NCBI GenBank assembly: GCA_930367215.1
Contig: OV884057.1
Span: 202,667,621-202,731,620 of the forward strand
DNA: 64,000 bases
Reading direction: 5' to 3'
From: Pollenia angustigena
Lineage: Eukaryota > Arthropoda > Insecta > Diptera > Polleniidae
The position numbers were made by a program, and so were the translations under genes. A model generated the notes under the pieces. That model searched no databases and was not told the DNA's origin. It saw only the letters and a list, made by a program, of their open reading frames with translations. This document shows, one piece after another, positions 21,641-33,095 of the stretch (within the stretch, counting starts at the first letter, position 1; the number at the start of each line of letters is the position of its first letter).

Positions 21641-23057
21641 TGATACTTGCTATTTTTTGTATTTTTTCTATATTGGAGAACAGTGCAAATATATTTGCAT
21701 AGGAAAACTGACTAAGTGTAAAGAGTATGATTATATTATAAAAAATCTTTAAATGTCAAACAAATATACATGTGTTATCGATAAATAATCTAAGACTGTC
21801 AAAAAAATATAAAATTTTTTAACTTAAAATTGACATTTCCAGATTAATTGTTAGCACTGTTGCCAATTTTTTTAGTTTTTGATCGAAAGAAACGGGGTTT
21901 AACTTTTTTTTTTTGCGATTTTTAGCTTTTATGACGGTTTTTGTGGGGAAAAAACGTGGGCAATATTGTTTGTTTTGTTTACATTTTATCAAATTGTATT
22001 TCTTGTTCTTTCTCGCATTTGTTGTTTCATTCAGTCAATCCTAAAAATCCAATACAAAAAATAGCAAGTATGTATCATAACACCTTTAGTTTGATCTTTT
22101 TCCTTTTTTTTGAGAATTCAAATAACTGTTGTTTAGAATAACAGTGTCAACATATGAGTACAATCTGCCTTGCCTGTTGAGTTGAGTTGTTGTAAAACAT
22201 AAAATATTTTCAGTTGTGGATCATTTTCATTAATGTTAACATTTAAAAGGAATTTAAAGCTTTTTATAGATGGGAAAAAAATTTAATTTGCAGTAAAATA
22301 CCAACATAATAAGATGGTTTACGTACACAAAGAGTCTAATTTGGAAAGAAGTTTTATGGAGAATATGTAAAGATATAGATCGATTTTCACCATTTACATA
22401 GAATTCGTTCTTAGTGCAATTAAAATGTGTTTACCAAATTTGTCAAATTAACATGGACAGGCATTAACGTTGGCCAGACAGCCAAAATTTCGCAAGCAAA
22501 AATGCCTCGAAAACGCAAAATATTCGCTTAAAGTAAAAAATGTTTGCAAAAAGGTCTTTTATCTAAATTATGCAAAATAATGCTGCAAACGGTAAAATAT
22601 GCACTAACAAATCGATGCTTAAATTCATAAAAAGCTCTAAAATGGATAAATATATTGTTTCTGCCTTTATTGGTCGCACAAGGAAAAACATGCAATTCAG
22701 TGTTTGAAAATAAACACTAAATATCGTTTCCTAATGTTCGGTTCTGTAGATTTGTGGAAAACACAAACGCTAATAGTGTTTGTGTAGAAAATCATTAAAA
22801 AAATAACGTTTTCCTGATAGCCATCTTTCGAACACAAAAATATTACTGTTTTTAACAAACTTAACAAAAGATGTGAACATTTAATTCCGTTCGTTTTTTT
22901 TTTGAAAATCCACAAATTTCAATGTGTGCGGTTCGGCTCGTTAATGTTCGTCCCTTTTGGCTGGTAAAAAAAACCAAACATTTTTGACAAAAACAAAATA
23001 CACACACGAAAAAACATTAAAGAACATTAAAATATAATGTTTGTCTGCAGTATCACT
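21641..23057. other. Non-coding stretch, nothing recognised
   Basis: AT-rich. No domain, clear repeat partner or TIR recognised. Confidence 0.35.
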
Positions 23058-23870
23058 TAGGGTATTCATTTAATCGACCTTTTGCTTTAATCGGTTAATC
23101 GCTCGATTAATTAACCGAGGTTTTGGTTTAACCGGTTAATAATCGGTTAATTTAGTTTTTGATCGGTTAACCGATTAATACAGTTTTTTTTTATAAATTA
23201 AGTAATTTCAATATATAAAAATGCATTACATAATTGCTTATTATTTGGAGTTTATAAGCAAAAAAAAAAAAAAAAACAATAACATACCAAACATAACAAT
23301 TCTTGAACTAAAACGAGCAAGCAAAAAAAAAAACAATTCATAAATACATATGTAATATGCATTTTCCAATTAATGCACAAGGTGTTGTATCAAGCCATAT
23401 CGTCATAATATCCTAAATAAAATTTAAAATTGTTTAAAGTAAATATTGTTGTGTTTCAAAAAAATCAAAATTGTAATGCTGTGTTCATTGATTCGTCATA
23501 ACTGTATTGTAGAAATCTAAATTATAAGCTGTAGCTTACAACAGTCATATCGTTGGCTTAATATGCAAACCTGCTAACTCACTTTCAGCACATTTTACAG
23601 GAAAGAAAATAAACTTTTTATTTTTCCTATTTGAAGCTTGATAGAAAATTAAAATTACAGTCAGTTTTACACACTTCAAGACTTAAATAGAAGAAAAACT
23701 ACATGCTGGTCGACGAGTCGTATCTTTCTCTACCACACGGAATCAAAATCTAAATTTACATAAAAAGTGGATTTAGCCGGTTGGCATATTAAACCGACAA
23801 TATATATTTCCTGTAATTATTTTAAGACATAAGACTTTATGACTACCTTGTGAATCCCCCAAATATTTAC
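23058..23870 (+). mobile_element. GGGTATTC-family element, second copy
   Basis: Begins GGGTATTCATTTAATCG, followed by repeated CGGTTAA/TTAACCG motifs. Further segments are reverse complements of 6655-6790 and of the CACAAGGTGT element near 6086-6646, ending at CCTTGTGAATCCCCCAAATA. It supports one composite element with an internal TIR unit. Confidence 0.45.
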
Positions 23871-25200
23871 ATATTTATACAAAAATAAACTGAGATAATT
23901 TTATTAGTTATTTCAATCGTTAAAGGAGATCTTATAAAATGATCTTTAAGAAAAGTTATTTATTTTAAATGTTTAGGATTAAAGCGACTCTTTTCTTTAG
24001 TTAAACAAAATTTGACTTGGAAAATATTATTTCACTTATCGAAGATAAATGTCTAATTTTTCAGTCCTTTTCCGGGATTTCTCTTAACATATAAAATACT
24101 CCATTACGCCATTAAAGTTGTTTTAATTAAGAATTTTTACAAAAATTTAAAAAAATTATTGTTCTTTTCCCTATTTTTGTTGTATTATTTTGATGAACAA
24201 AAAGAAATTTGTTAACTGCTGGATTTTTCCGCCGTGGTTTTTTCTATTTATTATTTCTCTCTCTTGCCATTATATTTTATTCCATTCTGTGGCATTGCGT
24301 GGAATTCCGCTCTTGTCAAAATGATTGCCAAAAAAATGACTCAGAAAAAAAGAAATAAAACAAAGTAATAGAAACTGCAACAAAAAAAAAAAATCAACTT
24401 AAAAACTCTAAGAGCTCTTAATGTCATAATCATCATATTATTGCTGATGGCCTGGCCTCCCTCGTTATTATCATGTTTTAATAGCAACATCATCAACATC
24501 ATTATCACCTTTCAACACCATCATTGAGTATCATCAGCATTATCTCCACAGCCGGCCAGGCTTCCATCGCAATCATCAGCAGCAATTCGAGAAAGAATTG
24601 TGAGGAACAAAATATGATTTGTAGTCATAGAAGAAAAGGCGTGAAGGGGTGGCTGTAAGTATATCTTTTGACTCATATTTGTTTCTCATTTTTAGTAGTT
24701 TTTCTTCTTCATTTTGTTATTGCACTTGTATGTGTTCTTGTTTTTTGCACAAGGACGTGCTTGTTGATTTTTTTTTATTTTTTTTTATTATTCTATTCCT
24801 GTGTTTAACTATTTTTTGCATTTCAATTTTAACGGTTTCTTTTCAAAATTATACTTTTTTTTATTGAGATGTTACAAAAAGAAAGAAAAACAAAAGCAGT
24901 GGAAACTGCTTTGTAAGTTAAATTTTCTACTTTATTTAACTAAAATGAAATTGAGTTAAAGTAAAAATGTTAAAAAAAAGTTTATGATACCGAATTAGAA
25001 GTGCTTCAGATAAATAAAAAGATGAGGGGATCGTTTAAATAAGAAGTTATGCAGATATTAAAATTCAATCCTCATTTGGAAACTCAAAATGATGTAAAAT
25101 CCTAAATAATTATCATTTATAGAGCAGTAAAGAACAAAACTTAAGAACAAGTAGGAAAGTAAACCAATTGGGGTATTAGTATTTAATGCGATTATTATTT
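23871..25200. other. Non-coding stretch, nothing firmly recognised
   Basis: AT-rich. 24420-24620 is less AT-rich, with many CATCA/ATCATC trinucleotides. No open frame with family resemblance. Confidence 0.35.
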
Positions 25201-25224
25201 TTAAGATTTCCTTTGGATCCTTTA

Positions 25225-25425
25225 AGAATCTTAGGGCAAAAAAAAAACACATTTTTCCGTGCTCGTTTGTACAACGCCATAGCTTTTACTTTATTCTCAG
25301 TTTTGTCGAGTGTGTTGGCGTTAACTCCAGCTTCCCGACTCCAGGTGTGCGTGGGTCTGCCTTTTCTACGTGTGCCTTGTGGATTCCATTTAATAGCATT
25401 TCTTATGTCCTATCCATCACCTGGG
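25225..25425 (-). pseudogene. LINE ORF2 C-terminal fragment
   Basis: The minus strand reads IRNAIKWNPQGTRRKGRP then THTWSREAG, resembling the W-P-G-R-RKGRPxxTW motif at the C-terminus of many non-LTR reverse transcriptases. It continues open into degenerate sequence. The upstream part, higher in coordinate, meets a stop within about 20 codons. No RT core is left. Clade not assignable. Confidence 0.5.
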
Positions 25426-25759
25426 ACCTACGGGCAACTATGCCCCCGGCCAAACAAAATAATGTTAGGATCATATAAAAGTTCTTGGTGCCAAATATTA
25501 CCTAGTGAGTAATATCTATATAAGATTTGTCCGCCTAAGACGTGGTTTATATGGGATCTATAGTCAATTCTGGATCTTCCAGTACAAAATTTTGCCATGT
25601 CATAATAGTTATAAAAAAGTTATCATCATAACATTTAAAAGAAAGTTATGAAATTTTTAGTTTTTTTGCGGGAGTGGTATTTTGTTGGAGCTGCGGTCAA
25701 ATATGGATCGATTTAAAAAAAATTTGGAAGGCGATTTTGTGACAACAAAATCTCTCTGT

Positions 25760-26145
25760 GTAGGTTTGAAACAACCAAACAGCGTATTACGTTTATGGGT
25801 AGCCGTGAGTTCAATAATTTGCCGCAAAATTTAAAAAATATAACAAGAATATCAGTTTTCAAAAGATTAATAAAAGAATTTATAACACAACATGTTGCTT
25901 AAATTTAATGTAATGAATGATCTTGCTGATAATGTACAAAATTAAAATATATGGATATCATTTGTATTATATTATTAAAATATTTTATAAGATAAGTAGA
26001 ATTTATATGTACATTTTTGTATTTTATATATATTCCTGCCAACTCGCCTCAATAATGCCTTAAAGGCGCTGGGGCAACTGAAGTGATATGAATTAATAGG
26101 AAGAAATTTATATATAAATAAAAAAATAAAAAAAAAAAAGATAGT
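25760..26145 (+). pseudogene. 5'-truncated LINE: ORF2 tail, 3' UTR and A-rich end
   Basis: The plus strand reads GSREFNNLPQNLKNI then TRISVFKRLIKEFI and a stop at about 25901, a pattern (FNNLP-N-F-K) common at the end of CR1/Jockey-type RT ORFs. A 3' UTR of about 220 nt and an A-rich tail (26118-26141) follow. Everything upstream of the C-terminus is gone. It encodes no functional enzyme. Confidence 0.5.
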
Positions 26146-26227
26146 TTATAGCCACAGAGAATATATTCCGGAAACGAGTTTGTTTGAGTTTGGCCTGTCT
26201 AAAATAACGGACCCCTCAACATTTGCA

Positions 26228-26480
26228 CACACAGAAAAAAATACCAATGTTAAATTGACAGGGAAAATGCTGATTGAGAATCATAGTAAATTTCGACTAA
26301 AGTATGTCTTGTTTTTCAATTGATCATTATTTCATATTAATTTTAAATGAAAAATATTAAAATAACCTTTAATCACTTTATTATTATTCACTGTTAAAAT
26401 AACATTGTTCAATATTCAATCCATAAAAACTTGTTTTATATTAAAATCAAAAGTTTATCTGGTTAAATTAACATGCATAC
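26228..26480 (-). mobile_element. CACACAGA-family repeat, truncated copy
   Basis: Starts CACACAGAAAAAA. 26385-26480 is the reverse complement of 1018-1110, including TAACATTGTTCAATATT. The copy stops close to the MITE at 26493. Confidence 0.55.
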
Positions 26481-26492
26481 ATACTTAAGTAT

Positions 26493-26831
26493 CCCTGCAA
26501 ATAATATTGGACCACCTGATCCATTTTGATAAAATGGAATACTCCATGGACTGGTCCGATCTAATGCAAGCATGGACCTTGTCATTGTTAAAAAGTGTTT
26601 GTAGTGAGAAGACATGTCTTCGTTTTTTACCGACGTGCTTTCGTTTTTAAACGACTTCAAAACTAATCCTTTTGAGTATAGCAAAGCTGGGTTATATGGT
26701 CCTGCCCTAGGATATCGTAATGTTAAACAGGCCATGTTTTTCCATACGTTTGGGTTACTTTTGGACTAGTCCTAGTCCCTTGTGGGCTACACTTTAAACG
26801 CGTGTTTGGACTGGTCCTATTATTTGCAGGG
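26493..26831. mobile_element. CCCTGCA MITE, copy 1
   Basis: 339 bp with inverted ends CCCTGCAAATAATA and flanked by AT on both sides. The interior (TGCAAGCATGGACC, TGGTCCTGCCCTAGGA) is shared with 58173-58497. No coding capacity. Confidence 0.75.
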
Positions 26832-26872
26832 ATGTTTATTTGTATATATGTATGTTTGTGTGTATGCATGTA

Positions 26873-27528
26873 CACACAGAGAAAATATCAATGTTGAATT
26901 AAAAATAACGTTGTTCAATATTGAAACCATAAAAACCTGTTTTCTTGTTTTGTATAGAAAAAAAACAACATCATAAAAAGAAAACCATAAATTTTTTTAT
27001 TTTCATGTTTAAAATATGTTATAAAAAGAAGAAAATTCCCGTATTCTTTTAGTTAATATTATTAAGTTAAATACATCAAGTTTTCAAAGTAGAATGATGA
27101 CGAAAATTATATCGGGCGATTCTGCTGATGCTGCTGTTAACAAAGAGAAATACAAAATAAGTGAAACATGTGTTACAGGGGTAAGTGTTTTGAATTATTC
27201 CTTAATAAATGCATATGTTGTTGCTGAAGCTTCTTCTCACTGTTATATCACACTTAAACCAATTTGATTATACATGAAATTCACGTTGTATCAACTTGAA
27301 ATAACATTCATTCAACGTGATTTGGATTGCTATTTCAACATAAACGATATTTTGCTCTAACTTTACTGCAATGTTGTATTAACATGAATTATAGTTATTT
27401 TAAAAGCAAAAAAATGTTGCTCGCAAGTTATTGTAAAACCATGTTAAATTAACATGAAGTAACTATGCAGCAAAATCTCTAACGAAAACCTTGTTTTCGA
27501 CGATTTTACACAGACTTTTTTCTGTGTG
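26873..27528 (-). mobile_element. CACACAGA-family MITE, complete-looking copy
   Basis: Ends CACACAGAGAAAA and, inverted, CACACAGAAAAAA; 656 bp. The interior aligns in reverse to 487-1110. It lies next to a HINE fragment. Confidence 0.6.
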
Positions 27529-27791
27529 CAGATAAAAGTGTGCCGTTGAAATGTATAAATAAGGTTTCGCCTTGTGAACATTGAAACGTATGTACCAAAT
27601 ATCATCAAACTATTATCATAGCTGCGATCAGTACTTTGCGCACAAGGCTTACATAAACAGTCAACCATCCAGCTAGCCAGCAGGACGGACGGTATACTTA
27701 AATACGGTATACTAGCACCAATATTTGTATGTGCAACACACATCAATTCACATGCATAATACCCTCTACACTATTGTGGTGTGAGTATAAA
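27529..27791 (-). mobile_element. HINE 5' end fragment (E type), inverted
   Basis: The reverse complement begins TATACTCACACCACAATAGT, then GAGGGTATTATG, and matches the start of the element at 35860. Only the 5' portion is present. Confidence 0.5.
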
Positions 27792-27810
27792 AATTCTTTC
27801 TTACTCCCTG

Positions 27811-27936
27811 TTCATCTATTTGCGAACGAAGACTTCGATCGCTTAAATTACATTTAAAGCAAAAACAAATTAAAAAATACTGTTTTTGTTTTACATGTAA
27901 GTTAAGCGAACGAAATCTTCGTTCGAAATCGATGAA
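27811..27936. mobile_element. Palindromic MITE, about 60-bp arms
   Basis: The left arm TTCATCTATTTGCGAACGAA and the right arm's inverse TTCATCGATTTCGAACGAAG align, as do AAATTACATTTAAAG and AACTTACATGTAAAA further in. The loop is very short. Confidence 0.6.
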
Positions 27937-28146
27937 TCGGCCATTAAATCATTAGTTTAGTTTCTTTTGCTTTCTCTTTCGATTCTACTCACTATTCTAT
28001 GCTAAAAACACTTACCTAAAATATAAAAAAAAGTCTTCAGTTAATGAACTGACCTATTATTTTTTATAATTGATTGACTTTATTTAAGTTTTTATTTTCA
28101 AGATTGGTGTAGCTTTGTGATTTTGAGTTGTTTATGGAACTTTAAT

Positions 28147-28583
28147 TAGAGTTGTGCACGTGATTCGAGTCATGCGTGCTTTACTAGTGATTGTGTTTAC
28201 TTTAAATATTATTTAGGCGTATAGAGTGAGCGTGATTAAACAATTAAATTTGTTTGCACATTTAAAGTTCTAAGACTTGGCACAATATCTCCCGCACTCC
28301 CAAAGCCATTCTTAAGAAATTATGGAATACGTACATACAAATTAAATTTTTTATAATTGTTTTAAGGTATTTTTTATAAATAGTAAAATATTTAGTGTGT
28401 GTGCGTAATTGTGATACTTTGGAAATCATTTGTTCGAGTAATGGTGCGTGATTAATACAACTTTGTTAATGAGCATGCAGAATGGTGAACCTTTTAAAAT
28501 TCCTCGTATGTACGTGATTACATCTTCTTTCATCGAGAGCGTGCCTGAACGTGAGTTAAAAACAAATTTTATGCACAGCTCTA
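28147..28583. mobile_element. hAT MITE
   Basis: Inverted ends TAGAGTTGTGCA and TAGAGCTGTGCA fit the hAT consensus. The flanking octamers ACTTTAAT (28139-28146) and ATTTTAAT (28584-28591) match at 7 of 8 positions, as expected for an aged 8-bp duplication. GTGATTA motifs repeat inside. Confidence 0.65.
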
Positions 28584-29689
28584 ATTTTAATAGTGAAATT
28601 TGTGATGAATCGAAGATTCTTCTTTAAATTTTGTTTTATATCAGAGGTTTCACGATATTTTTATTATTTTCAAATTGTTGAATTTTTCACGATTATTTAT
28701 TAAAGTGTATTTTTTAGTTTTTTTTTTTTTTTTTTTGATAAAAGCTGAGTTGAAAAAAAATTATATAAAATACTATTCTGTATAAAATACTCACAATGTT
28801 TCAAAGGAGAAGGCATTCAAACAATAAATCATGTTTTTTCTTCTTTAAACTTTAACTAAACCTCTTACATTTGCTACCATTAAAAACTAAAGCCACTAAA
28901 ACTTTTCTTAAAAACAAAACTACATTCTAAAATTCATAAATTCAATTTATTCCATTTCAATTTTCATCCTGCAGACAACATGACGTTTAAGTGTTATAAA
29001 TTTGTCTGACATAATTAATGTTACTCATACGTTACGACGCACGATGCTGCATGATGTTTGTTAATGATGGATCATAAGAATTTTGCAAAGTTTTTCTTTA
29101 ACTTTTTAAAATTCTATAATACAATTTAAAAATGCAAATATATTTCAGAACGTCACGTTGTTGCAACTAGTTAAATTATTTGTGCAACATTTCATTACGT
29201 ATTTACTTGTTCGTTCATTTTTTTGAGCACATAAAAAAGTGAAAAATTATTTTAACATTTTTCATAGTTTTTTTTCTTCTTCTTTTTTAAAGATAAGTAT
29301 TCTAAAGTTATGCTGTACTACAAGTAAGTAAACAAGATATTTTTGAATTTCTTGCTGTAGCACGCACAAAAAAAGTTTTGGAATAAAAATGATTAAATTT
29401 GGTACTAAAACTACATAAATACTTTTGCAAACAAAATATTTTACAGAGTTTTAAAGGTGAAGTGAATAAACAAACATACAAACAAAGATTTAAAGAAGAA
29501 ATATGAAAAAAGTACCATTACGACAAAGAATACAAAAATGGCAGCAATAAAAAAGACAAAAAGTAATAATTCTTGTATGTAAAATATATTAACGCCATAT
29601 TGTGTAACCACAAAGGAATAAAAGGGATAGAATGTTGAGTTGATACAAAATTTTGTGACAAAATTAACTTTCTTCATACAACGAACACT
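28584..29689. other. Non-coding stretch, nothing recognised
   Basis: AT-rich with homopolymer runs. No gene or repeat partner recognised. Confidence 0.4.
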
Positions 29690-29855
29690 TTTTTTAAAGG
29701 ATAAAATTAGATTTTTGAGAAAAAAGTACTTTTTAGGATGTACACTTTTATGATATAAAATCCTTTTTTAAAAATAAACTTGTTATGATTTTTTTCCTTT
29801 TAAAGAAAAAGTACCTTTTTCAGAAGAAGTACCTTTTTAAGAAAAAGTACCTTTC
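29690..29855. repeat. Degenerate 18-bp AAGTACCTTTTT minisatellite
   Basis: Units such as AGAAAAAGTACCTTTTTA recur at about 18 bp. The array continues after the inserted hammerhead repeat (30569-31090), so that repeat interrupts it. Confidence 0.55.
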
Positions 29856-30347
29856 GATCCCCAGCCACGTCAGGAATGAAAGATTATCAATAACAATTTT
29901 AATTAATTTTCATGTTGTAAAATTCCTTTCTTCATAAAAATAATTTAATGAAAAATTAAATTTCATGAACTTAAGCCTAATTAAGAATATTAAAAATTTG
30001 GATTAAAAACCATAAATAGTTCAACAAAATAACCACAATACTAATTATTGTTAAAGCTAAGGCACGAGCTCTATGTGTACATTTGTCCTTCAAGTTGTGC
30101 TAAAAAAGGTCAACAGAAAGGAAAAAGACAAAATGAAAAAACAAAAAATGTACTTGGACTTCAAGAAAAATTCTTGACAAAAGTACGAAAAAACAGAAGT
30201 AAGGAAAAAAAACATGTAAAATCAATTAAAATGGATAATCCTTCAGGAAAGCAAATTTCGATCTACCAAATGTTAGAATACAATTTGGTTTAAGGATTGA
30301 TGTTTGACTATTGACGTCAGCAGTCGTCGATGGCTGCGGGTATAAAA

Positions 30348-30408
30348 CGGCAAATCCATCTGAGGAGATTGAGTGGTTGCAATCGAAACATGTCATGGTA
30401 ACCTGCCG
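30348..30408 (+). ncRNA. Type I hammerhead ribozyme, locus 1
   Basis: In order: stem I strand CGGCA-AAT-CCAT, core CTGAGGA (CUGANGA), stem II GATTG-loop-CAATC, core GAA, stem III AC-AT-GT, cleavage C at 30394, stem I return ATGG-TAACC-TGCCG. All conserved core positions are met. The two-base stem III with self-complementary ACATGT is typical of animal type I hammerheads, which may act as dimers. Self-cleavage is predicted, not shown. Confidence 0.8.
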
Positions 30409-30413
30409 GCCGG

Positions 30414-30424
30414 GGTTCGAGCCC
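30414..30424 (+). promoter_or_regulatory. Candidate pol III B box
   Basis: GGTTCGAGCCC inside a tRNA TPsiC-arm-like hairpin (GGGGTTCGAGCCCC). A weak A-box-like segment (TGAGTGGTTG) lies in hammerhead stem-loop II about 42 nt upstream. This suggests internal pol III transcription, as in other hammerhead SINE-like repeats. Confidence 0.45.
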
Positions 30425-30568
30425 CAGCCACGTCAAGAATGAAAGATTATCAATAACAATTTTAATTAATTTTCATGTTGTAAAATTCCTTTCTTCATAA
30501 AAATAATTTAATGAAAAATTAAATTTCATGAACTTAAGCCTAATTAAGAATATTAAAAATTTGGATTA

Positions 30569-31090
30569 GAAAAAATATATTTTTAGAAGAAGAAGTATCC
30601 TTTAAAAAAAAAATTAATTTTAGGGGAAAATTTCTTTTAAGAAAATATAATCTTTTCAGCAGAAATAACATTTTAAAATAGTTTAAATAACTACTTCTAA
30701 AAAATTACCTTTGTAAGAAAAAAAAAAAACCTTTTACAGAAGAAATACACTTTTAAATAAGTTATAAATTATTAAAATTTAGATTAAAAAATCACCTTTT
30801 AAAAAGAAACTCTTTGAAGAAAAAATATTTTTTTCAACGAGTACTTTCTTTTAGGAAATATGTAGTACTATTTCAGAAGAAAAAGTGCGTATTTAAAAAA
30901 AGTAGGTTTAAAAAAAAAAATTTTTTTTATTGAAAAATTACTATTTTAATTACCTTTTTAAGAAGAAGAACGTGCTTAAGATAGAATTCTTTAAGAGAAA
31001 AAATTACTTTTAAGAAAAATTACCTTTCTGACTTTTGTAAAAAAGGTAATGTAAGAATAAAAAGTGCGTTTTAAGAAAATCAACTTTAAA
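30569..31090. repeat. Degenerate 18-bp minisatellite, continued
   Basis: AGAAGAAGTA(C/T)CCTTT-like and TTTTAAGAAAA units of drifting sequence. Same family as 29690-29855. Confidence 0.45.
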
Positions 31091-31098
31091 AACACCTA

Positions 31099-31867
31099 CA
31101 GTCAAAGCCCGGTATAACGAATACGCAGTTTAACGAATATCCCATATGACGAATGGCCAAATTTTTACATTAACTACCTTATATAGCGAATGGCAAAATA
31201 AAATAATTCCGATTTAACGAATGAAAAAGCAAAATAAAAAAATCGTTACAGAACCGTTAGATTTTTGTGTGTGTTTTTGGCTTCTTTGCTTTTTATTGAA
31301 AGAACACGTGTGATTCGTTGCTTTTTTTCGTTAAAGTTTTCGTAGTTTGGTTTGGTTCATTGTGAAAACGAGATGTCAAATCTCTTTTGATAAAAAATTA
31401 AAGATTTTAGAAGAGTTTAAGAAAGGTGTAAATCTTTCAGTAATATCCCAAAAATATGGAATACCAAAATCTTCAATATGTATCTTGTACACGCAAGTGA
31501 TGGCTGGCTATCACGTTTTAAGAAAAGATATGGAATCAGGTTGCTAAAGCAAACCGGCGAAACACTTTCAGCTCGACAAGATTTAGTGGAGCCTTTTAAA
31601 AATCATTTCCATAACTTAATAAGCGAACAGAATTTAACAAGAAATGCAATTTTATGAATTTTAATGAAATTAATTATTAGAAATAAAAAAATTCTTAAAT
31701 AAACGTAAAATTTTAATTAAAATTTTATTTCTAGACTAAATTATAAATACAATTAAATTTTGATTCAAATTGTGTACCAAAAAATTACTGATCGATAGGT
31801 ATAACGAATATCTCGGTATAACGAAAGGTCTGAACATTATATCATTCGTTAAACCGGACTTTGACTG
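31099..31867 (+). mobile_element. pogo/Tigger-like deletion derivative
   Basis: TIRs CAGTCAAAG(C/T)CCGGT(A/T)TAA lie within TA dinucleotides at both ends; 769 bp. Such ends and TA targets are typical of the pogo branch of Tc1/mariner. It holds only the N-terminal DNA-binding part of a transposase. Confidence 0.75.
31373..31656 (+). pseudogene. pogo-like transposase, DNA-binding fragment
   Basis: The first frame reads ISFDKKLKILEEFKKGV then NLSVISQKYGIPKSSI, a Psq/CENP-B N-terminal helix-turn-helix. After a frame change near 31497 the sequence continues as GWLSRFKKRYGIRLLK and QTGETLSA, the second CENP-B-type DNA-binding helix region, then stops at 31656. The DDE catalytic domain is absent, so the element would need a transposase in trans. 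The fused 66-codon frame alone has no complete function. Confidence 0.65.
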
Positions 31868-32279
31868 TATTTTAAATAAATAAGAAAATGTATTCTAAGA
31901 AATTCTTTCATATTAACAGTGTTTCTTAAAACAGAAAAATATTTTTTTTCTTATTTTAACAATTTGGCGTTTAATTTTTCTGAACTAAATAAAACATTGC
32001 TATATTTAACTAGCGGTTTTTTTTTTTATTTTAAGTGATTAATACTTAGTTGAACAAGTTTTTGGTGATTTTTGTTTTTAAATTGTGTAACATTTGGGTT
32101 TTAAGTGATTTTTGCAAGCTGAGCGTTGTTTTTATTAACTTTGGCGTTAAGTTTGAAATTTTTAAAAGTAATATAAAACAAGTAAGAGTGCTATATTCGG
32201 CTGTGCCGAATCTTATATACCCTTCACCATTGTGCGAGCAGAATACAGAGCAACTAGACAAAAGCCGAATAATGTTTAC

Positions 32280-33095
32280 ATATCGTCATCTAAAATGCAA
32301 AAGGGCGTAACAACCAAAAAATTCAAAATCAAGTTTTGGTTGATTATGTTGCACTTCATAGACTAATGGTGTTTTCTTTTCTGACAATAATGTTCCATAT
32401 ATGCTACCATTCGTGCGGGTTTTTGTTCCATTCTAAAAATATATGCATAAATGTGAGAAGTTGTCGTTTTCCTTTCTAAACAAGTTGCAACAATAAATGG
32501 CAAATTTGTTCCATTTCTTACCCGCAGTTATAACTGAGTGGGAGATAATACCCTTTTTTGCATCTGCGTAAAGTACTTTTTTATGCAAGCAAGTATTTTT
32601 TTTCTTGTGTTTGCGGACAATTTGCGTTATATTGTGATTTTTAGTTATATTGTGATGGATATAAAAACTTTTTGTTTTTCGTTTGTTTTACTTTTATTAT
32701 ATTTTTTTTTTTTTTGTCGCAAAATGTTTAACAACAGCTGACATTAATTATTGAAAATCAGTGCTGTTAACGCTTATTGGTATTGTAATAAAATTTAATG
32801 TTGAAAATTGCTACAAGCGTGGTGAATATCGCTTTTAGTACAAACTTTGCATTCAATATTTAACACGCTAAATACACATTAGTGTTGAGTGTAAAACGTA
32901 GCTATTATTTTGTTCCATTGTAATTTAGAAAAATGTATCACTTTGTAAGGGTTCGTGTAACCTAATAAATATATTACACAACTATAATGCATCATTATTT
33001 TTTAGAAAAGAAAACACCATAAAATTATGATTATGATGCAATATAAAATTAAAAAAAAATTTTGTTACGCCCTTTTGCATTTTAGGTGACGATAT
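32280..33095. mobile_element. Nested MITE with TAAAATGCAAAAGGGCG inverted ends
   Basis: A TIR of about 35 bp, ATATCGTCA(T/C)CTAAAATGC then AAAAGGGCGTAACAA, is inverted at both ends of 816 bp inside HINE D. No transposase. Superfamily unclear. Confidence 0.65.

Larger units (their letters stand above)
29856..30568 (+). mobile_element. Retrozyme-like hammerhead repeat, locus 1
   Basis: About 1.27 tandem units. CACGTCA(G/A)GAATGAAAG occurs at 29866 and again 563 bp later at 30429. The full unit carries a hammerhead at 30348-30408 and a B box at 30414-30424. It starts in mid-unit just downstream of the B box, and ends at TTTGGATTA, an end also used at locus 3. No protein is encoded. Inserted in the 18-bp minisatellite. 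Confidence 0.75.

Noticed and set aside
25186..25512. 108-codon plus-strand frame
   Set aside because: Shadow of the minus-strand LINE C-terminal fragment, which shows the recognisable RKGRPTHTW motif.
30404..30440. Functional tRNA gene near the B box
   Set aside because: No acceptor stem, anticodon arm or terminator at tRNA spacing; only the TPsiC-like arm and a weak A box are present.
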